Source of the DNA: an uncultured Porphyromonadaceae bacterium | GTDB taxonomy: Bacteria; Bacteroidota; Bacteroidia; Bacteroidales; CAMTPD01 | Length of the DNA stretch: 5,578 nt | Assembly: GCA_947074265.1 (NCBI GenBank) | Contig: CAMTPD010000141.1 | Location: forward strand, 1-5,578 | Direction of reading: 5' to 3' | The notes under the pieces: model-generated | Database searches by the model: none | What the model was told of the DNA's origin: nothing | Seen by the model: only the letters and a program-made list of their open reading frames with translations | In this document: positions 1 to 5,325 of the stretch, one piece after another | Layout: the number at the start of each line of letters is the position of its first letter | How positions within the stretch are numbered: position 1 is the first letter of the stretch | Program-made: the position numbers and the translations under genes

Positions 1-687
1 AGAAATTGCCGTCCAGAAATTAATTCCATTTGCAATCCAGTTTACGATTAATGATAATGAAAGAAAACTGCCACACCAAACGCCTAAAACGACAACATTT
101 AATACCAACTGTATGTGCCTCCACCTTTTAGATTTATATTTTATAAAAGATTGCATTATACCAAATATGATAACCAACAGACCTATCATAGTTTTCCAAT
201 CAAACCATTCTATCGTAGATTTAGGTTCGACAGATGCTGCATACTCCAATGTTCTCCGCACGGTCTTAATCAAGGCTAACGAGCTCATTGTTGCTCCGGA
301 TACTGCATCAACATGAATACTTAGCGCCTCTTCTAATGTTGATCCATCCCATTGTTGCAATAACCCACCTTCTATAGCTGAGTTCATAAACTCCGGCGTT
401 TCACTATTCTTCAACGCTTCTACTTTTATAATTCTATTATCTGAAATTTGAATGATAACCGGTGTAGGTGCCGCAAACCCTGAAATATCTTGTGCAATAT
501 TTACAGAACTCACTTTCCGGCTGCCATCATCGGTAATCCACTCGGTGGGTTCAACTTGTTTATGCCCCGAAGCAGACATCCACTCCTCAATATCCTGACT
601 GATAATTCTGCCATCTCGATTGATAGCTACAGTCCCTAACAATAAAACTACTGTCAATAACTTCACAACGTATTTAACCTTTTCCAT
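1..687 (-). CDS. Membrane FMN-binding (flavinylated) protein, NosR/RnfG-like, 3' end missing
   Basis: Read on the minus strand, this frame is open from an ATG at 687 to the left edge (229 codons, no stop), so the C-terminus lies outside the window. Residues about 5-20 are a hydrophobic signal/anchor segment. Residues about 66-153 resemble an FMN_bind domain: a conserved-looking SETPEF stretch is followed by DAVSGAT (127-133). This fits the flavinylation motif DxxS/TGAT, in which ApbE links FMN to the Thr, here Thr133. Two further membrane helices follow (about 165-181 and 194-216). The layout matches Bacteroidota FMN-binding proteins that continue into NosR/NapH-like helices with 4Fe-4S cysteine motifs; that part would be off-window and is inferred. 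The role would be electron transfer across or outside the inner membrane. A second in-frame ATG at 708 exists. I prefer 687 because the predicted promoter starts transcription at about 704-708, leaving no leader for ATG 708. Divergent from the HxlR operon. Confidence 0.85.
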   Translation of the reverse strand, partial: MEKVKYVVKLLTVVLLLGTVAINRDGRIISQDIEEWMSASGHKQVEPTEWITDDGSRKVSSVNIAQDISGFAAPTPVIIQISDNRIIKVEALKNSETPEFMNSAIEGGLLQQWDGSTLEEALSIHVDAVSGATMSSLALIKTVRRTLEYAASVEPKSTIEWFDWKTMIGLLVIIFGIMQSFIKYKSKRWRHIQLVLNVVVLGVWCGSFLSLSLIVNWIANGINFWTAIS

Positions 688-707
688 ATTGGTTTTTATA
701 TTTTTCA

Positions 708-739
708 TTTGCAAAACTAACAAGACACAGCTATATTTG
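708..739 (+). promoter_or_regulatory. Bacteroidota-type promoter for the HxlR-led operon
   Basis: TTTG at 708-711 is followed after 20 nt by TATATTTG at 732-739, a full match to TTTG-N(19-21)-TAnnTTTG, the housekeeping promoter pattern of Bacteroidota. Transcription would start near 743-747 and give a leader of about 40 nt before the ATG at 785. No comparable element was seen in front of the later plus-strand genes, which supports one transcript from here to the terminator at 4164-4198. Confidence 0.65.
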
Positions 740-742
740 CAA
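712..742 (-). promoter_or_regulatory. Bacteroidota-type promoter for the FMN-binding protein gene
   Basis: On the minus strand, TAGTTTTG (719-712) matches the -7 consensus TAnnTTTG fully. TTG (742-740, in the context CTTG) sits 20 nt upstream as the -33 element. Transcription would begin near 704-708, giving a leader of roughly 20 nt to the ATG at 687. The element lies inside the promoter of the opposite gene. Called by eye from the consensus. Confidence 0.55.
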
Positions 743-784
743 GTACAAACAATTATGTGCAATAGATACCAAAAAGAGTAATTT

Positions 785-1141
785 ATGGAAAATGAGAATG
801 TTAAGTCGGTTTACAAATTCCAAAACAAGGAATATAACTGTGCAATTGATCTAGCAATTGATCTAATTGGAGGAAAATGGAAAGCAATAATGCTTTATCA
901 TTTAAAAGATGGGGCAATGCGTTCGGGAGACTTACAACGCTCTATAACTGGCATTGCTAATAAAATGTTTACTCAGACAGCTCGTGAATTAGAAGGCCTT
1001 GGTCTTATTGAGCGAGTAGTATATCCGGTAGTCCCTCCGAAGGTAGAATATCAGCTTACACCAATGGGAGAATCTGTAATGCCTATTATTCAACAACTGG
1101 GAGAATGGGCTGTAAGTGTTAGTGAGCATCAAAAGAAATAA
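785..1141 (+). CDS. HxlR/DUF24-family winged-helix transcriptional regulator
   Basis: A 118-residue protein of the usual length for the HxlR family of small dimeric winged-helix DNA-binding proteins. Family hallmarks are visible in order: Cys19 in the first helix, IGGKWK (28-33), the helix-turn-helix region (about 46-75) with the recognition helix around 58-70, the wing (about 78-92, ending EYQLT) and the C-terminal dimer helix (94-112, LGEWA). Cys19 sits where the conserved thiol of this family lies; in YodB, CatR and HypR of Bacillus subtilis that Cys senses quinones, diamide or aldehydes. No second conserved Cys is present, so control would be by thiol modification or intermolecular disulfide (inference). 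The start has only an A-rich upstream region, usual for this phylum. It is the first gene of the plus-strand unit, 18 nt from the nitroreductase gene, and likely regulates itself and the divergent flavoprotein gene. Confidence 0.93.
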   Translation: MENENVKSVYKFQNKEYNCAIDLAIDLIGGKWKAIMLYHLKDGAMRSGDLQRSITGIANKMFTQTARELEGLGLIERVVYPVVPPKVEYQLTPMGESVMPIIQQLGEWAVSVSEHQKK

Positions 1142-1159
1142 CTATAAAAAACAGAGTAG

Positions 1160-1753
1160 ATGAAATCGTCATTTTTAATGTTAGGTTTAGCCATTTTAAT
1201 GATTTTGGCAACCATATATAGTTTTGGTAGAACGAATAAAAACAAACATGAGCAAAATACAATTGAGACAATCTTTGCTCGTAAAAGTGTAAGAAGCTTT
1301 CTGCCACAACCTATAGAAGAAGAGAAAATTGAACTATTATTAAAAGCAGGAATGGCTGCTCCAAGTGGTAAGAATCTTCAACCTTGGGAATTTATCGTTG
1401 TCGACGATCGTGCTACACTTGACTCCATGGCTAACGAGCTACCTTATGCGAGATGGCTAAAAGAATCGCCTATCGCAATTATTGTATGTGGTGATTCTTT
1501 AAAATCATTCTATTGGTATTTAGATTGTGCGGCGAGCGCTCAAAACATATTATTGGCTGCAGAGTCGTTAGGTTTAGGAGCTGTATGGACTGCTACTTAT
1601 CCTTACGAAGAGCGAATGGATGTTGTAAAAAAATACATAGATATCCCTGAGAATATATCGTCACTTTGCATAATACCTGTCGGATATCCGTCATCACCCC
1701 TTCAATCCAAAGACAAATGGGATCCAACAAAAGTACATCGCAACAGTTGGTAA
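1160..1753 (+). CDS. Nitroreductase-family FMN oxidoreductase with N-terminal membrane segment
   Basis: A 197-residue protein whose residues 33-197 form a complete small nitroreductase domain. Visible marks are RKSVRSF (41-47), which contacts the FMN phosphate, AAPSGKNLQPWEF (66-78), a central helix running into LGLGAVW (137-143), IPVGYPS (172-178) and the C-terminal KVHRNSW. Members are FMN dimers that use NAD(P)H or another donor to reduce nitro groups, quinones, flavins or enones; the substrate cannot be read from sequence. Unusually, residues 5-22 form a hydrophobic helix with no lipobox Cys and no clear signal-peptidase site, so it is probably a membrane anchor. Orientation is ambiguous: basic residues after the helix (R24, K27, K29) would favour a cytoplasmic domain, while K2 and the partner flavoprotein suit an exported one. 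Second gene of the operon. Pairing with an HxlR regulator is a common arrangement for stress-induced nitroreductases. Confidence 0.92.
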   Translation: MKSSFLMLGLAILMILATIYSFGRTNKNKHEQNTIETIFARKSVRSFLPQPIEEEKIELLLKAGMAAPSGKNLQPWEFIVVDDRATLDSMANELPYARWLKESPIAIIVCGDSLKSFYWYLDCAASAQNILLAAESLGLGAVWTATYPYEERMDVVKKYIDIPENISSLCIIPVGYPSSPLQSKDKWDPTKVHRNSW

Positions 1754-1791
1754 TCAAATTATTTCAATGAATAGATAAAAAACGCATAACT

Positions 1792-2733
1792 ATGAATACA
1801 AATAAAACAGTCGTATTATTAATCACATTATTTATAAATTCACTTACTATGCTTGGGCAGAACAAGAATGCTGAATCATATGATATTTATGGCTATGTAG
1901 GCAAATCAAAAGCTTTAGCCGATATCGAAAGTTTTTCTAAACGTAGTAAACCGATATATGACAACTATTTAAAAGAGGCAAATATCCCTTACGGACTATC
2001 TAAGCGAGAAACCTTCGATTATTTTTATAATCCGATATCGGACAAGGCTGATGGTGTTTTTATCTTTATTCATGGCGGATATTGGCAAGGAGGCTTGAAG
2101 GAAAGTTATGCCTTTGTTGGAAAATGGTTTCTTGAGAATAATATAGATTTAATCTTGATTGAATATGATCTAACCAAAGAAAATGAATTAAACGGGGATA
2201 CTTTACCTCGAGCTACAATGACTGCTATTGCCGGAGAAGTAGGACGAGCGCTCGATCACATTCAAACCTATCTCGCAAAAAATACTAGAATTGACTCTGA
2301 AACTCCAATCTTTTTAAGCGGACATTCTGCCGGAGGTCATTTAGCCACATTACACAAAACTCATCCTTTGATAAATACTGCTGTCTTTCCGATAAGCGGA
2401 CTCTTTGACCTCTCTCCTATAGCACCTACAAAAGTGGTAGGAGAGGCTTTACAATTAAATGAAGCTGAAGTCATTAATCTTAGCCCTATTCATACTATAA
2501 ATAATGCAATAACAACCTCACCTGCGGTTCATTTATATTATGGAGGAATTGAAATGCCAGAGCTAATTGATCAGTCTGTAAACTATTATAATGAAATAAA
2601 GAAGTATGGATATAAAACATCAATACACGAAATTGAAGGAGCCGATCATTTCGAAATATTAGATCAATTATTTACCAATCCTTCTAGCCCATTAATCAAT
2701 GATGTAAAACGTTATAAAAAGGAGAATCGATGA
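1792..2733 (+). CDS. Exported alpha/beta hydrolase, arylformamidase (kynurenine formamidase)-like
   Basis: A 313-residue protein with a signal peptide: K5, a hydrophobic core at 7-21, and a Bacteroidota-type LGQ junction with likely cleavage after Gly22. The mature part is an alpha/beta hydrolase. HGGYW (94-98) is the oxyanion-hole motif, GHSAGGHLA (177-185) carries the nucleophile Ser179, and His286 in ADHFEIL is the catalytic histidine. HGGYW, a GHSAGGHL elbow, the phrase PELxxQS (256-262) and the HFEIL ending together resemble arylformamidases, which hydrolyse N-formylkynurenine. The third triad member, usually Asp just before PEF in animal AFMID, appears to be Glu254 here. Esterase or other amidase activity is equally possible, and export makes a role in tryptophan breakdown uncertain. 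It lies 38 nt after the nitroreductase gene with no visible promoter between, and overlaps the next gene by ATGA. Confidence 0.85.
   Translation: MNTNKTVVLLITLFINSLTMLGQNKNAESYDIYGYVGKSKALADIESFSKRSKPIYDNYLKEANIPYGLSKRETFDYFYNPISDKADGVFIFIHGGYWQGGLKESYAFVGKWFLENNIDLILIEYDLTKENELNGDTLPRATMTAIAGEVGRALDHIQTYLAKNTRIDSETPIFLSGHSAGGHLATLHKTHPLINTAVFPISGLFDLSPIAPTKVVGEALQLNEAEVINLSPIHTINNAITTSPAVHLYYGGIEMPELIDQSVNYYNEIKKYGYKTSIHEIEGADHFEILDQLFTNPSSPLINDVKRYKKENR
2719..2724 (+). promoter_or_regulatory. Strong Shine-Dalgarno before the CoA-transferase gene
   Basis: AAGGAG lies five bases before the ATG at 2730, inside the last codons of the hydrolase gene. Such a sequence is rare in this phylum. With the ATGA overlap it fixes the start and points to translational coupling. 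Confidence 0.6.
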
Positions 2734-4142
2734 ATATAGATTTACAAAAGAACTTTGAATCTCTTCTTGATGAATTGCATTTCAAAGATTACAGCTCCAA
2801 AGTAAAAGTGAATATCAGTGGAAAAGGCCCTATTATAGCCTCAAGAAATCCAATTGCAGAAGCTACAACCATAGCGCATGCTTTAATGGGTTACACTACA
2901 GCCAACTTATGGCAACATAGAACCGGACTTCCAATATCGGTAGATGTAGATATCCGATCTAGTTTAAACCAATTGATGGAAGGTGTTATGACCAAAGTTA
3001 GCGGTTATCCCGTGGCAGCAATGGCTGAAGATCCTAATCTTCTTGGTAATAGCACATTCTACAAAACAAAAGATGACAAATGGATCTTTTATGTAACAAT
3101 TTATCCCGATCTAAGAGATATTGTATGTAAGGTATTGGAATGTCCTCCAATAAAAGAGGAAATGGCCAAAGCAACTCTTAATTTTACAGCTGAAGAACTC
3201 GAAAATAATATTACAGCCAAAGGAGGTACTGCTGTGATAGTTAGAACAAGGGATGAATGGGAAAAGCATCCGCAAGGTAAGGTTTTACGAAACACGCCAT
3301 TGGTAACAATAACTAAAATCGGAGATTCTCCAAAGGAAAACCTTCAGCCGATTAAGAATAAGGATCTACCAATGCATGGCTTGAAGGTGTTAGATAATAC
3401 ACATGTAATAGCTGGGCCTGTGTCGGCTCGAAACATGGCAGAACTTGGAGCTGACGTGTTACACATTTCTTCTCCTTACCATGCAGATCCTAATTGGATG
3501 ATTGCTGAGACAAATATAGGAAAACGCTCAGCTTATTGTGATCTGAATAATACAGATGACGTCAGAGTCTTTTTTGAAACACTTGAGCAATCAGACGTCT
3601 ATATAAATAGTTATATGGGATTAGAAAAGAAGGGTTACTCGTTAGAGAAACTTTCTCAGAAAAGACCAGGGCTTATTATCCTCGATTTTAGAGCATGGGG
3701 TATGAACGGTGAATGGAGTGAATATGGAGGATTTGACCAGTTAGCATCATCTGCAACAGGAGCAGCTGTTAGAGAAGGTAGTATTGATTTTCCTAAACTC
3801 CCTCCATCGTATCTATTGAATGATGCTATTGCTGCTATTTTAGGTACAGCTGGAGTTATGGAGGCTTTAAAAAGAAGATCGATAGAGGGTGGTAGTTATC
3901 ATGTACATATTGATTTGGCTCGTATCACAATGTGGATACAGGATTTAGGCTATTATACTGATCAACAAATAGAAGGATTACCTTTGCCTCCTAAGGAGGC
4001 TCCTGAGTCTGCTCTTAAAACTGTACAAAGTTATTTTGGTAAAACAGTTTACCTTCCCACTCCTATCAAATATTCGACTTTCACACCAGACTTAAAGGAG
4101 GGTGCAACTCCATTAGGCTCCTCCGATATGTTCTTTCTATAA
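2730..4142 (+). CDS. Family III CoA-transferase (CaiB/BaiF), long form with permuted segment order
   Basis: A 470-residue cytoplasmic protein; no signal peptide or membrane helix is seen. Residues 213-249 carry the classical opening of family III CoA-transferases (HGLKVLDNT, AGPVSARNMAELGADVL). KRSAYCDLN (265-273), RPGLIILDF (312-320), GFDQLASSATG (334-344) and the helix starting NDAIAAILG (364-372) follow. Asp365 aligns with the catalytic Asp of FRC/CaiB, which forms an aspartyl-CoA thioester. The first ~200 residues look like the part normally found after that helix: a TG-x(3)-VDVDIRSSL strand (65-78), YKTKDDKWIF (111-120), EELENNI, and VVRTRDEWEKHPQG-like residues (170-183). The enzyme probably moves CoA between carboxylic acids, or acts as an acyl-CoA racemase; the substrate is unknown. 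Similar ~450-480-residue forms occur elsewhere to my recollection. Last gene of the operon, translationally coupled to the hydrolase and followed by a terminator. Confidence 0.88.
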   Translation: MNIDLQKNFESLLDELHFKDYSSKVKVNISGKGPIIASRNPIAEATTIAHALMGYTTANLWQHRTGLPISVDVDIRSSLNQLMEGVMTKVSGYPVAAMAEDPNLLGNSTFYKTKDDKWIFYVTIYPDLRDIVCKVLECPPIKEEMAKATLNFTAEELENNITAKGGTAVIVRTRDEWEKHPQGKVLRNTPLVTITKIGDSPKENLQPIKNKDLPMHGLKVLDNTHVIAGPVSARNMAELGADVLHISSPYHADPNWMIAETNIGKRSAYCDLNNTDDVRVFFETLEQSDVYINSYMGLEKKGYSLEKLSQKRPGLIILDFRAWGMNGEWSEYGGFDQLASSATGAAVREGSIDFPKLPPSYLLNDAIAAILGTAGVMEALKRRSIEGGSYHVHIDLARITMWIQDLGYYTDQQIEGLPLPPKEAPESALKTVQSYFGKTVYLPTPIKYSTFTPDLKEGATPLGSSDMFFL

Positions 4143-4163
4143 AACAATCAGATCTTTCTGTCG

Positions 4164-4198
4164 AAAAGCTCTAGACACCATTGCCTCTAGAGCTTTTT
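4164..4198 (+). terminator. Rho-independent terminator of the HxlR operon, probably bidirectional
   Basis: AAAAGCTCTAGA (4164-4175) and TCTAGAGCTTTT (4186-4197) pair perfectly over 12 bp around a 10-nt loop, and TTTTT (4194-4198) follows the GC part of the stem. It begins 21 nt after the CoA-transferase stop. Because the left arm opens with AAAA, it also reads as hairpin plus short T-run on the minus strand, where it could end the gene stopping at 4243. Apart from this hairpin I see nothing in 4143-4242. Confidence 0.9.
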
Positions 4199-4242
4199 AT
4201 GTGTTTGCCTTATCCTACAACGAGCATTATATCCAACTGCGC

Positions 4243-4566
4243 TTAATCTACCAATGATGTTTTTTCAAGTAAACTTACAAATTGACGTTTTATTGTTGTA
4301 TCTGAAATAAAGAACACGGTGACATCTGCTCCAATTTGGATATAAGCAGCCCTAAAGTTCGCATTCTTGACAACAACTTTGTATTCATAAATTGTATGAT
4401 TGTTTCTTTTTAGATGATATGCCGGCTTTATCTTATATGGCCTATTATTGATAATATCAGGAAGTTTTGTGAAAATATTGGCTTTTATATCTGTTTCATA
4501 CTGAGGAAATCGATGAAAAAACTTTTCCATATAGCGATTATCTTCGATGCGTACGTTCAATTCCAT
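4243..4566 (-). CDS. Hypothetical 107-residue protein, possibly RelE/HigB-fold
   Basis: A complete frame with a single possible ATG: the codons upstream reach a TAG without another ATG. The protein is basic and soluble, with no signal peptide or membrane helix. I do not recognise it with certainty. The predicted order is a strand (2-8), two helices (about 10-20 and 22-40), then several strands (46-53, 57-67, 70-76, 81-88) ending in TIKRQFVSLL. That layout, and the IYEYKV...FRAAYI...VTVFFIS progression, recall RelE/HigB-like ribosome-dependent toxins. No antitoxin gene is visible on either side, and the usual C-terminal catalytic pattern is not clear, so toxin function is only a weak suggestion. 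It follows the FUSC gene on the same strand after 64 nt and may share its transcript. No Bacteroidota promoter was seen in the gap. Confidence 0.65.
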   Translation of the reverse strand: MELNVRIEDNRYMEKFFHRFPQYETDIKANIFTKLPDIINNRPYKIKPAYHLKRNNHTIYEYKVVVKNANFRAAYIQIGADVTVFFISDTTIKRQFVSLLEKTSLVD

Positions 4567-4630
4567 GATTGTATTGATAAAGTTGAATATCTATATGTAG
4601 AACAACGTCTTTTAGCATGTAAAGTTTAGC

Positions 4631-5170
4631 CTAATTGCTTTTTTTACGATCTATGTATCCTAGTACCCAAACCATACATAAGCCAATACTTGTACCAATA
4701 GCAGACTCTAAGAAACGGAGCGTCCCGTTAAGTATAGGAGATAGATTTGTCGAATAAATTGAAACAATCAAAATTATAACTAAAGTTACCGCTGCCATTT
4801 TCCCGTTATCGGGAACGCCTAGCATCATACAAATCAGATCTAAGACAAAGACGGCAACAACCATTCCTAATACCGAAAAAGGGAATAATAATAAATAACC
4901 AATTGCCATAACAGCTCCAATAAAGGTTCCCACAACACGCAACCATGCTATGCGAAAGGAGCCTTTCAAGTCTTCCTTTTGTAATACAACAATTGCAGAG
5001 GTACAAGCTAGCATTGCTCCAATATAAGCAGTATTCTCATGCATGTGAAAGGTAAGAAAACTCCCTAGCCAATAAGAAAGCAATACTGCTACAGACTTTG
5101 CTATCGCTGGTAAGATCTCAATCCTTTTGAATATTTTCGTTACAAAACTCAAGTCAGATCCCATATGCAT
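4631..5170 (-). CDS. Small FUSC / aromatic acid exporter (ArAE)-like membrane protein
   Basis: A 179-residue, very hydrophobic protein with about six membrane helices (roughly 22-40, 48-64, 78-95, 97-117, 124-142, 152-171) and a basic C-terminus (DRKKSN). The block from residue 58 to 90, a helix ending AIVVLQKEDLKGSF followed by RxxGTFIGAVMAI, resembles the conserved core of FUSC/ArAE transporters (fusaric acid resistance, p-hydroxybenzoate efflux AaeB). Large members join two such membrane units with soluble domains; this short form has one unit and would need to oligomerise. Substrate unknown, perhaps an organic or aromatic acid. Two in-frame starts, at 5170 and 5164, are equally plausible and differ by two residues. 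The start lies only 16 nt beyond the T-run of the upstream gene's terminator, so its own promoter is not evident. It is read toward the 107-residue gene. Confidence 0.82.
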   Translation of the reverse strand: MHMGSDLSFVTKIFKRIEILPAIAKSVAVLLSYWLGSFLTFHMHENTAYIGAMLACTSAIVVLQKEDLKGSFRIAWLRVVGTFIGAVMAIGYLLLFPFSVLGMVVAVFVLDLICMMLGVPDNGKMAAVTLVIILIVSIYSTNLSPILNGTLRFLESAIGTSIGLCMVWVLGYIDRKKSN

Positions 5171-5186
5171 ATACGTATGTTCTAAT

Positions 5187-5218
5187 AAAAAATCCGGGCT
5201 TTTTAATAAAACCCGGAT
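5187..5218 (-). terminator. Rho-independent terminator downstream of the right-edge gene
   Basis: On the minus strand ATCCGGG (5218-5212) pairs with CCCGGAT (5198-5192), with additional AT pairing inside (TTTT/AAAA around a 3-nt loop). Six T residues (5192-5187) follow directly. It lies 107 nt after the stop codon at 5326. The rest of 5219-5325 holds no gene; the only structure seen is a 4-bp GGAC/GTCC hairpin at 5276-5288. Confidence 0.85.
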
Positions 5219-5325
5219 CTCCTTAAATAGTTTTTTATGTTATTACAACTGGTTGCTCTATTTCAGATCAGACAAGGACTTCGTGTCCACATCAACAATC
5301 TTTGCCTTCTAAATTCCGATTAATG

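Larger units (their letters stand above)
708..762. promoter_or_regulatory. Candidate HxlR operator: repeated TTTGCAA boxes
   Basis: TTTGCAAA (708-715) is a perfect 8-bp palindrome. TTTGCAAG (736-743) repeats seven of its eight bases 28 bp downstream, and GTGCAA (757-762) is a weaker third copy that forms a TTGCA/TGCAA inverted pair with the second. Both good boxes overlap the core elements of the two divergent promoters, where a bound dimer would block both directions. HxlR proteins commonly bind imperfect dyads near their own promoter. Part of the similarity may simply reflect the promoter consensus TTTG, so confidence is low. Confidence 0.3.

Noticed and set aside
113..316. 67-residue plus-strand open frame
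   Set aside because: It lies antisense to the FMN-binding protein gene, which has clear domain motifs in the opposite strand; this frame shows no recognisable features.
1754..1791. Internal promoter or leader peptide before the hydrolase gene
   Set aside because: No TAnnTTTG element is present and the ATG at 1767 opens only a three-codon frame.
4414..4629. 71-residue plus-strand open frame
   Set aside because: Antisense to the 107-residue gene and the gap beside it, low-complexity hydrophobic translation, no start signal.
4243..4630. Type II toxin-antitoxin pair
   Set aside because: Only a weakly toxin-like protein is present; no antitoxin-sized frame with DNA-binding features is next to it.
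4806..5006. 66-residue minus-strand frame rich in Cys and Arg
   Set aside because: Overlaps the FUSC-like gene in another frame on the same strand; the FUSC frame has coherent membrane helices and family motifs.
5271..5288. Small hairpin GGAC-TTCGT-GTCC
   Set aside because: Only four base pairs and no T-run; it could be chance within the 3' untranslated stretch of the right-edge gene.
5127..5312. 61-residue plus-strand open frame
   Set aside because: Crosses the start of the FUSC gene and the terminator hairpin, so it is not a plausible gene.
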